Below are positions 32,390 through 40,043 of a stretch of 64,000 nt of DNA, one piece after another. The notes beneath the pieces are model-generated. The model searched no databases and was not told where the DNA came from. It worked only from the letters and a program-made list of their open reading frames with translations. A program made the translations under genes and the position numbers. The stretch's first letter is position 1. The number at the start of each line of letters is the position of its first letter. Source of the stretch: Bacillota bacterium (GTDB lineage: Bacteria; Bacillota; Clostridia; Christensenellales; CAG-138); assembly GCA_023400985.1 (NCBI GenBank), contig JAEXEN010000013.1, forward strand, positions 1 to 64,000. The letters are read 5' to 3'.

Positions 32390-32611
32390 TTGTCCAAAAC
32401 GGATGTTATCGAAGTCGAAGGCGTCGTTACCGACTCGTTCCCGAACGCCATGTTCGAGGTGCAGTTGGAGAACGGACATAAAATTCTTGCGCATATTTCC
32501 GGCAAGCTGCGCATGAACTTCATACGTATCCTGCCGGGCGACAAGGTGACAGTGGAGCTGTCCCCCTACGATCTGCAGCGCGGCCGCATCACCTGGCGCG
32601 CGAAGAACTAA
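32390..32611 (+). CDS. infA: Translation initiation factor IF-1
   Basis: 73 residues from TTG 32390 (SKTDVIEVEGVV), with GAGGAGGGG upstream; the ATG at 32351 lies inside the previous gene. The S1/OB fold shows LPNAMF-type FPNAMFEVQLENGHKILAHISGKLRMNFIRILPGD. It binds the 30S A site at initiation. It is the same length as other Firmicutes IF-1. Confidence 0.97.
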   Translation: MSKTDVIEVEGVVTDSFPNAMFEVQLENGHKILAHISGKLRMNFIRILPGDKVTVELSPYDLQRGRITWRAKN

Positions 32612-32630
32612 CATTAGGAGGAAACGGATT

Positions 32631-32744
32631 ATGAAAGTCAAACCCTCGGTGAAGGCCATTTGCGAAAAGTGCAAGATCATTCGGCGCAAAGGCCGCGTCA
32701 TGGTGATCTGCGAGAACCCCAAGCACAAGCAAAAGCAGGGCTAA
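32631..32744 (+). CDS. rpmJ: 50S ribosomal protein L36, zinc type
   Basis: 37 residues (MKVKPSVKAICEKCKIIRRK start, CENPKHKQKQG end). The Cys-Cys-Cys-His zinc set (positions 11, 14, 27 and 33) is present, so this is the zinc-containing form. TTAGGAGG precedes the ATG. Located between infA and rpsM as usual. The following 132 nt before rpsM are longer than usual and hold a small inverted repeat, but nothing I can name. Confidence 0.97.
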   Translation: MKVKPSVKAICEKCKIIRRKGRVMVICENPKHKQKQG

Positions 32745-32876
32745 AAGCTATTCCCTGCCTTTTGTCGGCAAAAACTTGCCGGTGCGGCTGCCGCTACGTC
32801 ACTTCTTTAAGAGATGCGCGGGATCCGGTAAGCTAACATAGAATCGACACAAATATTACGGAGGTGTACACAGTAT

Positions 32877-33245
32877 ATGGCACGTATTTCCGGCGTTGAC
32901 TTGCCCAGAGAAAAGCGAGTCGAGATTGGCCTTACATACATTTTTGGCGTGGGCCGCAAGACTGCAAACGATATTCTCGCCGCAACCGGAATTTCTCCCG
33001 ATACCCGCGTCAGAGATCTGACCGAGGCAGAGGTGAATAAGCTTAGGGAATACATCGACCACAACGTTAAGGTTGAGGGCGATTTGAGGCGCGAGGTCTC
33101 TTTGAACATCAAGCGCCTGATCGAGATCGGCTGCTACCGCGGCGTGCGTCACCGCAAGGGCCTGCCCGTCCGCGGCCAGAGCACCAAGCAGAACGCCCGC
33201 ACGCGCAAGGGTCCCAAGCGCACCGTCGGCGGCAGGAAGAAGTAA
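32877..33245 (+). CDS. rpsM: 30S ribosomal protein S13
   Basis: 122 residues starting ARISGVDLPREKRVEIGLTYIFGVG, with the RGVRHRKGLPVRGQ motif and a basic tail that contacts the P-site tRNA. GGAGGTG precedes the ATG. Confidence 0.98.
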   Translation: MARISGVDLPREKRVEIGLTYIFGVGRKTANDILAATGISPDTRVRDLTEAEVNKLREYIDHNVKVEGDLRREVSLNIKRLIEIGCYRGVRHRKGLPVRGQSTKQNARTRKGPKRTVGGRKK

Positions 33246-33260
33246 GGAGGAAGCGAAACA

Positions 33261-33677
33261 ATGGCTAAAGCTACTACAACCGCCGGCAAGGTGAAAAAGA
33301 GCGCAACGCGCAAACGCCGCGAGAAGAAAAACATCGAGCGCGGCGCCGCGCATATCCGTTCCTCCTTCAACAACACCATGGTGACCATTACCGACGTGCA
33401 GGGCAACGCGATCGCGTGGTCCTCGGCGGGCGGCCTTGGCTTCCGCGGTTCCAGGAAGAGCACGCCCTTTGCGGCGCAGATGGCTGCCGAAACGGCCGCC
33501 AAAGCCGCGATGGAGCATGGTCTTCGCACCGTGGAAGTGTACGTGAAGGGCCCCGGCTCCGGCCGCGAAGCCGCCATCCGCGCGCTTCAGTCCGCCGGCC
33601 TCGAGGTCAACATGATCAAGGACGTGACGCCCATCCCGCACAACGGCTGCCGTCCGCCCAAGCGCAGAAGAGTTTAA
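33261..33677 (+). CDS. rpsK: 30S ribosomal protein S11
   Basis: 138 residues. A basic N-terminal tail precedes the core AHIRSSFNNTMVTITDVQGN, and the end PIPHNGCRPPKRRRV is diagnostic. It shapes the mRNA exit channel of the platform. GTAAGGAGG precedes the ATG. Confidence 0.98.
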   Translation: MAKATTTAGKVKKSATRKRREKKNIERGAAHIRSSFNNTMVTITDVQGNAIAWSSAGGLGFRGSRKSTPFAAQMAAETAAKAAMEHGLRTVEVYVKGPGSGREAAIRALQSAGLEVNMIKDVTPIPHNGCRPPKRRRV

Positions 33678-33688
33678 GGAGGCACACA

Positions 33689-34318
33689 ATGGCCAGATAT
33701 ACAGATTCCGTTTGCAGGCAGTGCCGCCGCGAGGGCACCAAGCTGTTCCTCAAGGGCGACCGCTGCTACAGCGCAAAATGCGCCGTTACCAAGCGTCATA
33801 CCCCTCCGGGACAGCATGGTCAGGCGAGGGCGAGGAAGATGTCCGAATACGGCATCCAACTTCGTGAGAAGCAAAAATGCCGCCGTGCCTACGGTGTATT
33901 GGAATCCCAGTTCAGGAAATACTATACAATGGCAACCAATATGCGTGGCGTAACCGGCGAAAACATGCTTGGGCTTTTAGAGCGCAGGCTTGATAATGTA
34001 ATCTACCGTTTAGGCTTTGCCGACAGCCGCCCGCAGGCGCGTCAGCTCGTTACCCACGGGCATTTCCGCGTCGACGGCAAAAAGGTGGATATCCCGTCGT
34101 ATTTGGTGAAGCCCGGTCAGACCGTCACGGTGCGCGATCGCAGCCGTGATTTGGATCACCTTAAGGAACTGCGCGAGCAGGGCGCCGCGAAGCCCATCCC
34201 CAAGTGGCTCGACCTCGACGCCGCAAACCTGACGGGCAAGGTCGTAACGATGCCGCAGCGCGACGATATCGACCTTACCATCGAGGAGCACCTCATCGTT
34301 GAGTTCTACTCCAGGTAA
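33689..34318 (+). CDS. rpsD: 30S ribosomal protein S4, cysteine (zinc) type
   Basis: 209 residues from ATG 33689 (after AAGGAGG). The N-terminus has CRQCRREG and CYSAKC, the four-Cys zinc form. The S4 RNA-binding domain follows (RLDNVIYRLGFADSRPQARQLVTHGHFRVDG, about 97-127). It is a primary 16S-binding and accuracy protein. In Bacillus rpsD stands apart from this cluster; here it is inside, as in Clostridia. Confidence 0.97.
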   Translation: MARYTDSVCRQCRREGTKLFLKGDRCYSAKCAVTKRHTPPGQHGQARARKMSEYGIQLREKQKCRRAYGVLESQFRKYYTMATNMRGVTGENMLGLLERRLDNVIYRLGFADSRPQARQLVTHGHFRVDGKKVDIPSYLVKPGQTVTVRDRSRDLDHLKELREQGAAKPIPKWLDLDAANLTGKVVTMPQRDDIDLTIEEHLIVEFYSR

Positions 34319-34370
34319 TGCCACTCGTGCCCTTATCGACTGACCAGAGATCAAGAGAGGGGATATGGAT

Positions 34371-35312
34371 ATGATAGAAATCGAAAGACCCAAAATCGAA
34401 CGGCTGGAGATGGCGGAGGATTACGGCAAGTTTGTGGTGGAACCGCTCGAAAGAGGCTTCGGCATTACTTTGGGCAATTCGCTGCGCCGGGTGCTGCTCT
34501 CGTCCCTTCCTGGCGTCGCGGTTTCATCGGTCAAAATAGACGGCGTCCTGCATGAGTTTTCCACCATCGAGGGCGTGAAGGAAGACGTCACCGAAATTAT
34601 CCTCAACCTCAAGGAACTTTGCGCAAAGCTGCATTCCGAGGGGAGCAAGAAGGTCATCATCGACGCCAAGGGCGAATGCGAGATCAAGGCGGGGGACATC
34701 ATCGGCGATGCCGACGTGGAGATCATCAATCCCGATCTCCACATCGCGACGCTCGGCCCCGGCGCCAAGCTCTATATGGAGATCGTTCTGGAGCACGGCC
34801 GCGGCTATGTGACCGCGGAGCGCAACAAAAAGCCGGATATGCCCATCGGGCAGATCGCGGTGGACTCCATCTTTACGCCCATCCGCAAGGTGAACTTCCG
34901 CGTGGAGGATACCCGCGTCGGACAGATCACCGACTACGACAAGCTTACGCTCGAAGTGTGGACGGACGGCAGCATCAAACCCGACGAGGCCGTGAGCCTC
35001 GCGGCGAAGATCCTCTCCGAGCACCTCATGCTCTTCATCAACCTCACGGAGCACGTGCAGGGCGTGGAGATCATGGTGGAGAAGGAGGAGGACAAGAAGG
35101 AGAAGATCCTCGAAATGACCATCGAGGAGCTCGACCTTTCCGTCCGCTCGTACAACTGCCTCAAGCGCGCCGGCATCAACACCGTGGAAGAGCTGGTGAT
35201 GCGCAACGAGGAAGAGATGATGAAGGTCCGCAACCTCGGGCGCAAATCGCTCGAGGAGGTTCAGCAGAAACTGCTTGCGCTGGGCTTGTCATTGCGTCAT
35301 AACGAAGACTAA
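34371..35312 (+). CDS. rpoA: RNA polymerase alpha subunit
   Basis: 313 residues from ATG 34371, better spaced from GAGGGG than the ATG at 34365. The N-terminal dimerisation and assembly domain includes LERGFGITLGNSLRRVLLSSLPG; an acidic linker (KEEDKKEKI) leads to the C-terminal helix-hairpin-helix domain (ELDLSVRSYNCLKRAGINTVEEL) that contacts UP elements and activators. Confidence 0.98.
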   Translation: MIEIERPKIERLEMAEDYGKFVVEPLERGFGITLGNSLRRVLLSSLPGVAVSSVKIDGVLHEFSTIEGVKEDVTEIILNLKELCAKLHSEGSKKVIIDAKGECEIKAGDIIGDADVEIINPDLHIATLGPGAKLYMEIVLEHGRGYVTAERNKKPDMPIGQIAVDSIFTPIRKVNFRVEDTRVGQITDYDKLTLEVWTDGSIKPDEAVSLAAKILSEHLMLFINLTEHVQGVEIMVEKEEDKKEKILEMTIEELDLSVRSYNCLKRAGINTVEELVMRNEEEMMKVRNLGRKSLEEVQQKLLALGLSLRHNED

Positions 35313-35329
35313 CTTAGGAGGAAGGAACC

Positions 35330-35821
35330 ATGCCAAACCGTAAGCTGAACAAGTCGTCGGATCAGCGCGTCGCCATGCTTCGCAGCATGACCACGGCTTT
35401 GATTTGGAACGGGAAGATCGTCACGACCGAAGCGCGCGCCAAGGAAGTGCGTCCGATCGCCGAGAAGCTCATCACGCTCGCCGTGAAGGAGCATAAAAAC
35501 ACCGTAACCGTAGAAAAGGAGACCCGCAACGACAAGCAGCAGCTCGTGAAGGTCGAAAAACAAAACGACCTTCCGTCTAAGCTTGCCGCTCGCAGGCAGA
35601 TCATGTCGTACCTCTATGACATTCCCCTGCCCCGCAAGGAGAAGGAATCCAAGACCGAGTATGCCGAGCGCTCCAGAAAGAGCCCGCATCCGGTCGTGGA
35701 GAAGCTCTTCAACGAGATCGCGCCCAGGTATGAGACCCGCAACGGCGGCTATATCCGCATCCTCAAGATGGGCCCCCGCCGCGGCGACGCCGCCGAACTC
35801 GTCGTACTCGAGCTGGTCTGA
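35330..35821 (+). CDS. rplQ: 50S ribosomal protein L17, long form
   Basis: 163 residues. The start RKLNKSSDQRVAMLRSMTTALIWNGKIVTTEARAKEVRPIAEKLIT and the end GGYIRILKMGPRRGDAAELVVLELV are diagnostic. An insertion of about 40 residues lies in the middle, making it longer than the 120-residue form of Bacillus; similar long forms occur in Clostridia. It is the last gene of the ribosomal cluster, followed by a terminator. Confidence 0.97.
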   Translation: MPNRKLNKSSDQRVAMLRSMTTALIWNGKIVTTEARAKEVRPIAEKLITLAVKEHKNTVTVEKETRNDKQQLVKVEKQNDLPSKLAARRQIMSYLYDIPLPRKEKESKTEYAERSRKSPHPVVEKLFNEIAPRYETRNGGYIRILKMGPRRGDAAELVVLELV

Positions 35822-35839
35822 ATTTAAAGCATTTTAAAC

Positions 35840-35880
35840 AAGGTGTGCCGCCACAGAGAGTTGTTGCGGCGCGCCTTTTG
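35840..35880 (+). terminator. Terminator of the ribosomal-protein cluster
   Basis: 35840-35851 pairs with 35866-35877 and is followed by TTTTG. The right arm and T run are repeated downstream at 36937. Confidence 0.85.
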
Positions 35881-35915
35881 TTTTGTTATGCTTTATCAGG
35901 AGAAACGGAACAGAG
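35853..35915 (+). repeat. Direct repeat, copy 1 (rplQ terminator 3' part)
   Basis: ACAGAGAGTTGTTGCGGCGC and the following sequence through TATGCTTTAT and CGGAACA recurs at 36937-37000 with few changes. The two copies bracket the low-GC protease gene. Confidence 0.8.
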
Positions 35916-36021
35916 AAAAATGTGGATGATTTATATAACAGGTAAATAAATTGTAGGCTGATTCTGAACTGCGTTTTATTTACATTTACGAGGCGCTTAT
36001 CTCAGAAAGCGAGAGGACCAA

Positions 36022-36792
36022 GTGAAAAAAAGTATTTCTGCCCAGTTTCTGTTGTTAACCGGTGCTATTGCATTTGTGAGTTGGGGTGCCTGCGTGGCTT
36101 TCAACCTATCAGGATTTTCTCTAAATCAAGATTATTGGATGTATCTGCCGTACATGGCAGGAGTATGGTCGCCCACCATCGCTTCCTATTTCGTGCTAAA
36201 AAGCAATCACCAAATATCAGGATTCAAAGAATGGTTAAAGAATGTATTTGATGGGAAAAGGCCAATTTGGATGTATCTATTTGTGATACTTCTCGCTTCT
36301 TCATATTTTATCCCCCAGATTCTAATCTTCGGAATAACGGAAATGAAACCGGCTTATATGCTGATCATCTTGGTTCCACTGATGTTGTTTTGCGGCGGGT
36401 TGGAGGAAGCAGGGTGGAGGTATATCTTGCAACCGGAGTTAGATACAAAAGTGGGCTACATTTTATCCTCCATCATTGTATCTGCCATCTGGGCTGTTTG
36501 GCATTTGCCGCTTTTTTTTATTGCCGGTTCAAGCCAGAGCGAAATGAATTTTGGAGTATTTGCTATCGGCATTGTAGGCTTGACATTTGTGCTTGGAGCG
36601 CTGAGAAAAGTAACAAAAAGCGTCTTCCTGTGTGTTTTGCTCCATTGTTTGGTGAATGTCGGCAAAGGAGTATTTATATTTGAGGATACGCTTTGGGGTT
36701 CTGTCGTTGAGACCGCTTTGTTGATAATCATATCAGTCTGTGTTGTGGCTTTTTACGAAAGAAAAGAACAGGCAAAACCGCACCTTACATGA
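36022..36792 (+). CDS. CPBP-family intramembrane metalloprotease
   Basis: 256 residues with about eight membrane helices. The CPBP (Abi/Rce1-like) motifs are present: LEEAGWRYILQPEL (EExxxR, about residue 122), IWAVWHLPLF (His) and LLHCLVNVGKG (second His). Such proteins cleave or process membrane substrates, in some cases giving bacteriocin self-immunity. GTG start after GAGAGGA. Base composition is clearly lower in GC than the neighbours and the gene lies between direct repeats, so recent acquisition is likely. Confidence 0.88.
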   Translation: MKKSISAQFLLLTGAIAFVSWGACVAFNLSGFSLNQDYWMYLPYMAGVWSPTIASYFVLKSNHQISGFKEWLKNVFDGKRPIWMYLFVILLASSYFIPQILIFGITEMKPAYMLIILVPLMLFCGGLEEAGWRYILQPELDTKVGYILSSIIVSAIWAVWHLPLFFIAGSSQSEMNFGVFAIGIVGLTFVLGALRKVTKSVFLCVLLHCLVNVGKGVFIFEDTLWGSVVETALLIIISVCVVAFYERKEQAKPHLT

Positions 36793-36936
36793 GGAAACTA
36801 TCCGATTGCTCGCACTCTCCGATACCGACAGCATATTGCGTTTTGTATCATAAAACAAACTAGAGTTAACCCCGCAGTATAAGCATAATGCGAAGTCTCC
36901 AAGTTCACATTTATCGGCTGACCCGTGCATGCTGTT

Positions 36937-37000
36937 ACAGAGAACTGTTGCGGCGCGCCTTTTGTTTTGCTATGCTTTATGGAGGAGGAACGGAACAACG
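36937..37000 (+). repeat. Direct repeat, copy 2
   Basis: Second copy of the 35853-35915 sequence. Here only the right arm of the hairpin is present (upstream sequence differs), so it would not terminate transcription. It lies just upstream of the acetyltransferase gene. Confidence 0.8.
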
Positions 37001-37021
37001 GGAATTTGAAGGGGAAATTCT

Positions 37022-37504
37022 ATGGAAGTTCTATTGGAATTGGGGTATGGCAAACCGCAGGAAATCCTTCTCTTATTTACCGAATATACGGATGATATCC
37101 TTGCAAAAGGCCCGGAGGTCAAAAGCTGTCTTCAATCGCAGAATTATGAGGGAGAGGCGGAGCAGCTACAGGAAAAATACGGCGAACCGAACGGTTGTTT
37201 GTATTTGGCAAGTTACGGTACAACTGCAGCCGGCTGTGTCGCGCTTAGGAAACTGAACGATGCCTGCTGTGAAGTGAAGAGGCTTTATGTGAGGCCTATG
37301 TATCGCGGCCTAGGCATCGGAAAGATGCTGATGGAAAAAATCATATCGCATGCCAAGCAAATCGGCTATCGGCATATCCGCCTCGATACGTTTCCATTTA
37401 TGCAGGAAGCCATACAAATGTATGGGAGATATGGCTTTTATGAGATAGAACGGTACAATGATAATCCGGCGCCGACCGCCGTTTTTATGCAGATGGATAT
37501 ATAG
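37022..37504 (+). CDS. GNAT family N-acetyltransferase
   Basis: 160 residues. The central CCEVKRLYVRPMYRGLGIGKMLMEKII is motif A of GNAT enzymes with the acetyl-CoA loop RGLGIG; the end (AIQMYGRYGFYEIERYNDNP) is motif B. The family acetylates small amines, including antibiotics and amino acids; the substrate is unknown. It begins the segment right of the direct repeat and shares its lower GC content. Confidence 0.9.
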   Translation: MEVLLELGYGKPQEILLLFTEYTDDILAKGPEVKSCLQSQNYEGEAEQLQEKYGEPNGCLYLASYGTTAAGCVALRKLNDACCEVKRLYVRPMYRGLGIGKMLMEKIISHAKQIGYRHIRLDTFPFMQEAIQMYGRYGFYEIERYNDNPAPTAVFMQMDI

Positions 37505-37542
37505 TATCAAATTTCAATTTGTAAAATTACGGGGGAAGAGCC

Positions 37543-38118
37543 GTGAAAGACTTCGAAAGAAAAGACCTGCAGTTTTCTTTGTGCGGGCTCAACTGTGCCT
37601 TGTGCACCATGAAGCTGGACCGTTATTGCCCCGGCTGCGGCGGCGTGGGCAATCGGGGCTGCGCCATCGCAAAATGCAGCTTAAATCACGGCGGCTTGGA
37701 ATATTGCTTCCGATGCGGGGAATACCCTTGCGAAAAGTACGATAACATAGAAACGCTTGATTCTTTTATCACCCATCGCAATCAGCTTAAGGATATGGAA
37801 AAAGCACAAAAGATCGGTATAGAACAATATCATTCGGACCTACACAAAAAGGCCGGGATATTGCGGCATTTGCTCTTGGGCTATAACGACGGACGGCATA
37901 AAGGCTTTTTCTGCATCGCCGTAAATCTTTTGGAGTTGCAGGATCTCGAAACTGTCATGGAACAAATTTTACTTAAAACATCCTCCGGCAACCTATCTAT
38001 GAAAGAAAAGGCGGCCGTCGCTGCCGGATTGCTCCAAGCCGTGGCGGAGCAGAAATCTGTTGTATTGAAGCTCAATAAGAAGCTCTCGAAAAGCGGCATG
38101 CCTTTGCAGGCAAAATAA
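37543..38118 (+). CDS. DUF3795 cysteine-rich protein
   Basis: 191 residues. The N-terminal third carries many Cys: FSLCGLNCALCTMKLDRYCPGCGG, GCAIAKC and YCFRCGEYPCEKYD, the pattern of DUF3795 proteins, which probably bind zinc. The C-terminal half is helical and lacks recognisable motifs. The function is unknown. GTG start after GGGGGAAG. Transcribed with the acetyltransferase, 38 nt downstream. Confidence 0.82.
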   Translation: MKDFERKDLQFSLCGLNCALCTMKLDRYCPGCGGVGNRGCAIAKCSLNHGGLEYCFRCGEYPCEKYDNIETLDSFITHRNQLKDMEKAQKIGIEQYHSDLHKKAGILRHLLLGYNDGRHKGFFCIAVNLLELQDLETVMEQILLKTSSGNLSMKEKAAVAAGLLQAVAEQKSVVLKLNKKLSKSGMPLQAK

Positions 38119-38190
38119 ACATGATCCATAGAACGAGGGCAGACCCGAAACCACTTATTTTTATAAAAGAAATTGCGTGAGGACAAAGCG

Positions 38191-38661
38191 ATGGGGCATT
38201 TTGGCTTTTCTTATATAGGGTTAATCTTTCTTCTGATGCTGTTCATCCCGAACATTTTCTGGACAAAGCATAAGCCGAAGAATTACGACCCGCAAAACGA
38301 AAACAGGGTTTTGCTGGCCTTTGAGCGTGTGGGGCAGGCGCTTGTCGTCTGTACGGCGCTTATTTTTTCGGATATCAACCTTCGCCCGTGGTCCTTATGG
38401 TCGCTGTGGCTCGTCGTCTCCGCACTCGTCATGCTTTTATATGAGCTTTGGTGGGTCCGATATTTCCGCAGCCAAAAGACATTGGGGGACTTTTACAGCA
38501 GCTTTTGCGGCGTCCCCGTAGCCGGCGCAACGCTGCCCATTCTGGCGTTTTTTCTGCTTGGCATATACGGAAAGGTAGTTTGGCTTATGATCTCCACGGT
38601 GATCTTGGGCATCGGGCATATAGGCATCCATTTGCAGCACCGCAAAGAGATCAAACGCTGA
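38191..38661 (+). CDS. Small multispanning membrane protein
   Basis: 156 residues from ATG 38191 (after GAGGAC). Four to five hydrophobic helices are separated by short basic loops; FIPNIFWTKHKPKNYDP follows helix 1 and GIHLQHRKEIKR ends the protein. I recall similar unnamed proteins in Firmicutes but no function. It is the last gene of the accessory + strand set and converges on the nitroreductase gene. Confidence 0.7.
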   Translation: MGHFGFSYIGLIFLLMLFIPNIFWTKHKPKNYDPQNENRVLLAFERVGQALVVCTALIFSDINLRPWSLWSLWLVVSALVMLLYELWWVRYFRSQKTLGDFYSSFCGVPVAGATLPILAFFLLGIYGKVVWLMISTVILGIGHIGIHLQHRKEIKR

Positions 38662-38670
38662 TGCTATTGG

Positions 38671-39249
38671 CTACTCCCGCCATTCGACCATTTTTCCGAG
38701 CGCGCGCCTCGGACGGGCCTCCGGCGCCTCGTCGGCATAGCCTAAGGTAACGGCGGCCAGAAGCAAGGCGTCTGTTCCGAGCCAGGCGCAAAGCTCCTCA
38801 TAAGCAAAGAAGGTATCGGCGATCCAGAGCGAGCCAACGTTGAGCTCCGTCGCGCGAAGCAGCATATGCTCGATGGCGCCGCCGACGGATTGCGCGTCCA
38901 CAAGCGACATCACATAGTCGGGTATGGGGCGCTCTTTAGGATGAAAGCTGTCGCGGCGGCTGAGAACGAATACCGTGACGGGCGCTTCCTTCATGATGCG
39001 AAAGGTGTTTGCGGCGCTTCCCGGCCGCACGCCCTCGGCCGCCCTGTGTTCAAGCGCGCGGTCGAGGCAGGCGCCCATTTCCTTAAGCGCGTCGCCTTGC
39101 ACTGCCACAAACCGCCACGGCTGCATGTTTTTGCCCGAGGGGGCAAGGCGGGCGGCGTTGAGGATCTCGACGACGGTTTCGCGCGGGAGAGGGTCGCTTT
39201 TAAAACGGCGGATGCTGCGGCGGGTCTCGACGGCTGTCATGAGTTCCAT
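38671..39249 (-). CDS. Nitroreductase family protein
   Basis: 192 residues. The start TRRSIRRFKSDPLPRETVVEILNAARLAPSGKNMQPWRFVAV is the FMN-binding signature of the family, and ESIVERMLLRATELNVGSLWI-type IEHMLLRATELNVGSLWIAD the dimer helix. Members reduce nitro compounds, quinones or flavins with NAD(P)H. The physiological substrate is unknown. Downstream of the MBL gene by 30 nt in a three-gene unit. Confidence 0.9.
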   Translation of the reverse strand: MELMTAVETRRSIRRFKSDPLPRETVVEILNAARLAPSGKNMQPWRFVAVQGDALKEMGACLDRALEHRAAEGVRPGSAANTFRIMKEAPVTVFVLSRRDSFHPKERPIPDYVMSLVDAQSVGGAIEHMLLRATELNVGSLWIADTFFAYEELCAWLGTDALLLAAVTLGYADEAPEARPRRALGKMVEWRE

Positions 39250-39278
39250 AGAAAAACATCCTTTCTATTTTTGTGCGG

Positions 39279-40043
39279 CTAAAGGTGGATCTGAAAATCC
39301 CCGAACGCGAAAACGCCCGCGCCCGTGTATAGTTTATTTTGCCCGCAAATCGACCGGAATGCGTTTTGGATGCGTTTCGGAAGGTCCTGAGGCACGTTTA
39401 GCGCGTGATGTCCCGGCAATATGCGCGAAACGGGAAGCGCCGCGACGCGGCTGACGGAGCGGTAAAAGGCGGCGGGGTCGGTGGTGGGATAGTAGGCATC
39501 CAAACACCCGAGATACATGAGATCGCCCGTGTACAAATAGCCTTTTTCCGGTTCATAAAAGCACATATGCCCGGGCGAATGGCCCGGCGTATGCAATACC
39601 TGTACAAGCCTGCCGCCCAGGTCGAACATGTCGAGGTCGTTTAAAACGCGGTCGGGCGCTCCCTTGAACAGGCGGTAGGAAGCTACGTCAAAACCGGGAG
39701 GGAAATCACAAGGCTCCTTTAATAGCAGCGCCTTTACGGCCTCGAGCGGCAAAGGAAACGATTCGGACAGCCAGTCCGCCTCCAAATCATGCACGGCAAA
39801 GCGGGGGAAAAACGCGTGTCCGCCGATGTGGTCCCAATGCGCATGGGTGGCGGTTACGTAAACGGGCAGGCTCGTGAGCCCGGCCACGACGGCGGAAATA
39901 TCATTTACGCCAAGCCCTGTATCGATCAAAAGCGCGGAGCGCATTCCGAGCAGCAAATACGCGTGCGTATGCTCGTAATGCCCGTACTCGCTGAGAGCGT
40001 ACGTCAATTCGTCGATCTTCTCTACGGTGAACCAGCTTTTCAA
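39279..40043 (-). CDS. MBL-fold metallo-hydrolase
   Basis: 254 residues. THAHWDHIGGHAFF (about 61-74) is the HxHxDH metal motif, and HTPGHSPGHMCFYE and GDLMYLG give the next His and Asp ligands; a final PGHHAL His is present. The fold hydrolyses thioesters, phosphodiesters or lactams among others, and this sequence does not allow a choice. Its start overlaps the end of the lipoprotein gene by 4 nt, implying coupling. Confidence 0.9.
   Translation of the reverse strand: MKSWFTVEKIDELTYALSEYGHYEHTHAYLLLGMRSALLIDTGLGVNDISAVVAGLTSLPVYVTATHAHWDHIGGHAFFPRFAVHDLEADWLSESFPLPLEAVKALLLKEPCDFPPGFDVASYRLFKGAPDRVLNDLDMFDLGGRLVQVLHTPGHSPGHMCFYEPEKGYLYTGDLMYLGCLDAYYPTTDPAAFYRSVSRVAALPVSRILPGHHALNVPQDLPKRIQNAFRSICGQNKLYTGAGVFAFGDFQIHL

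Noticed and set aside
32745..32876. Possible autoregulatory leader between rpmJ and rpsM
   Set aside because: The gap is longer than usual and has a small GC-rich inverted repeat, but no arrangement that I could match to an S4, S13 or other known leader.
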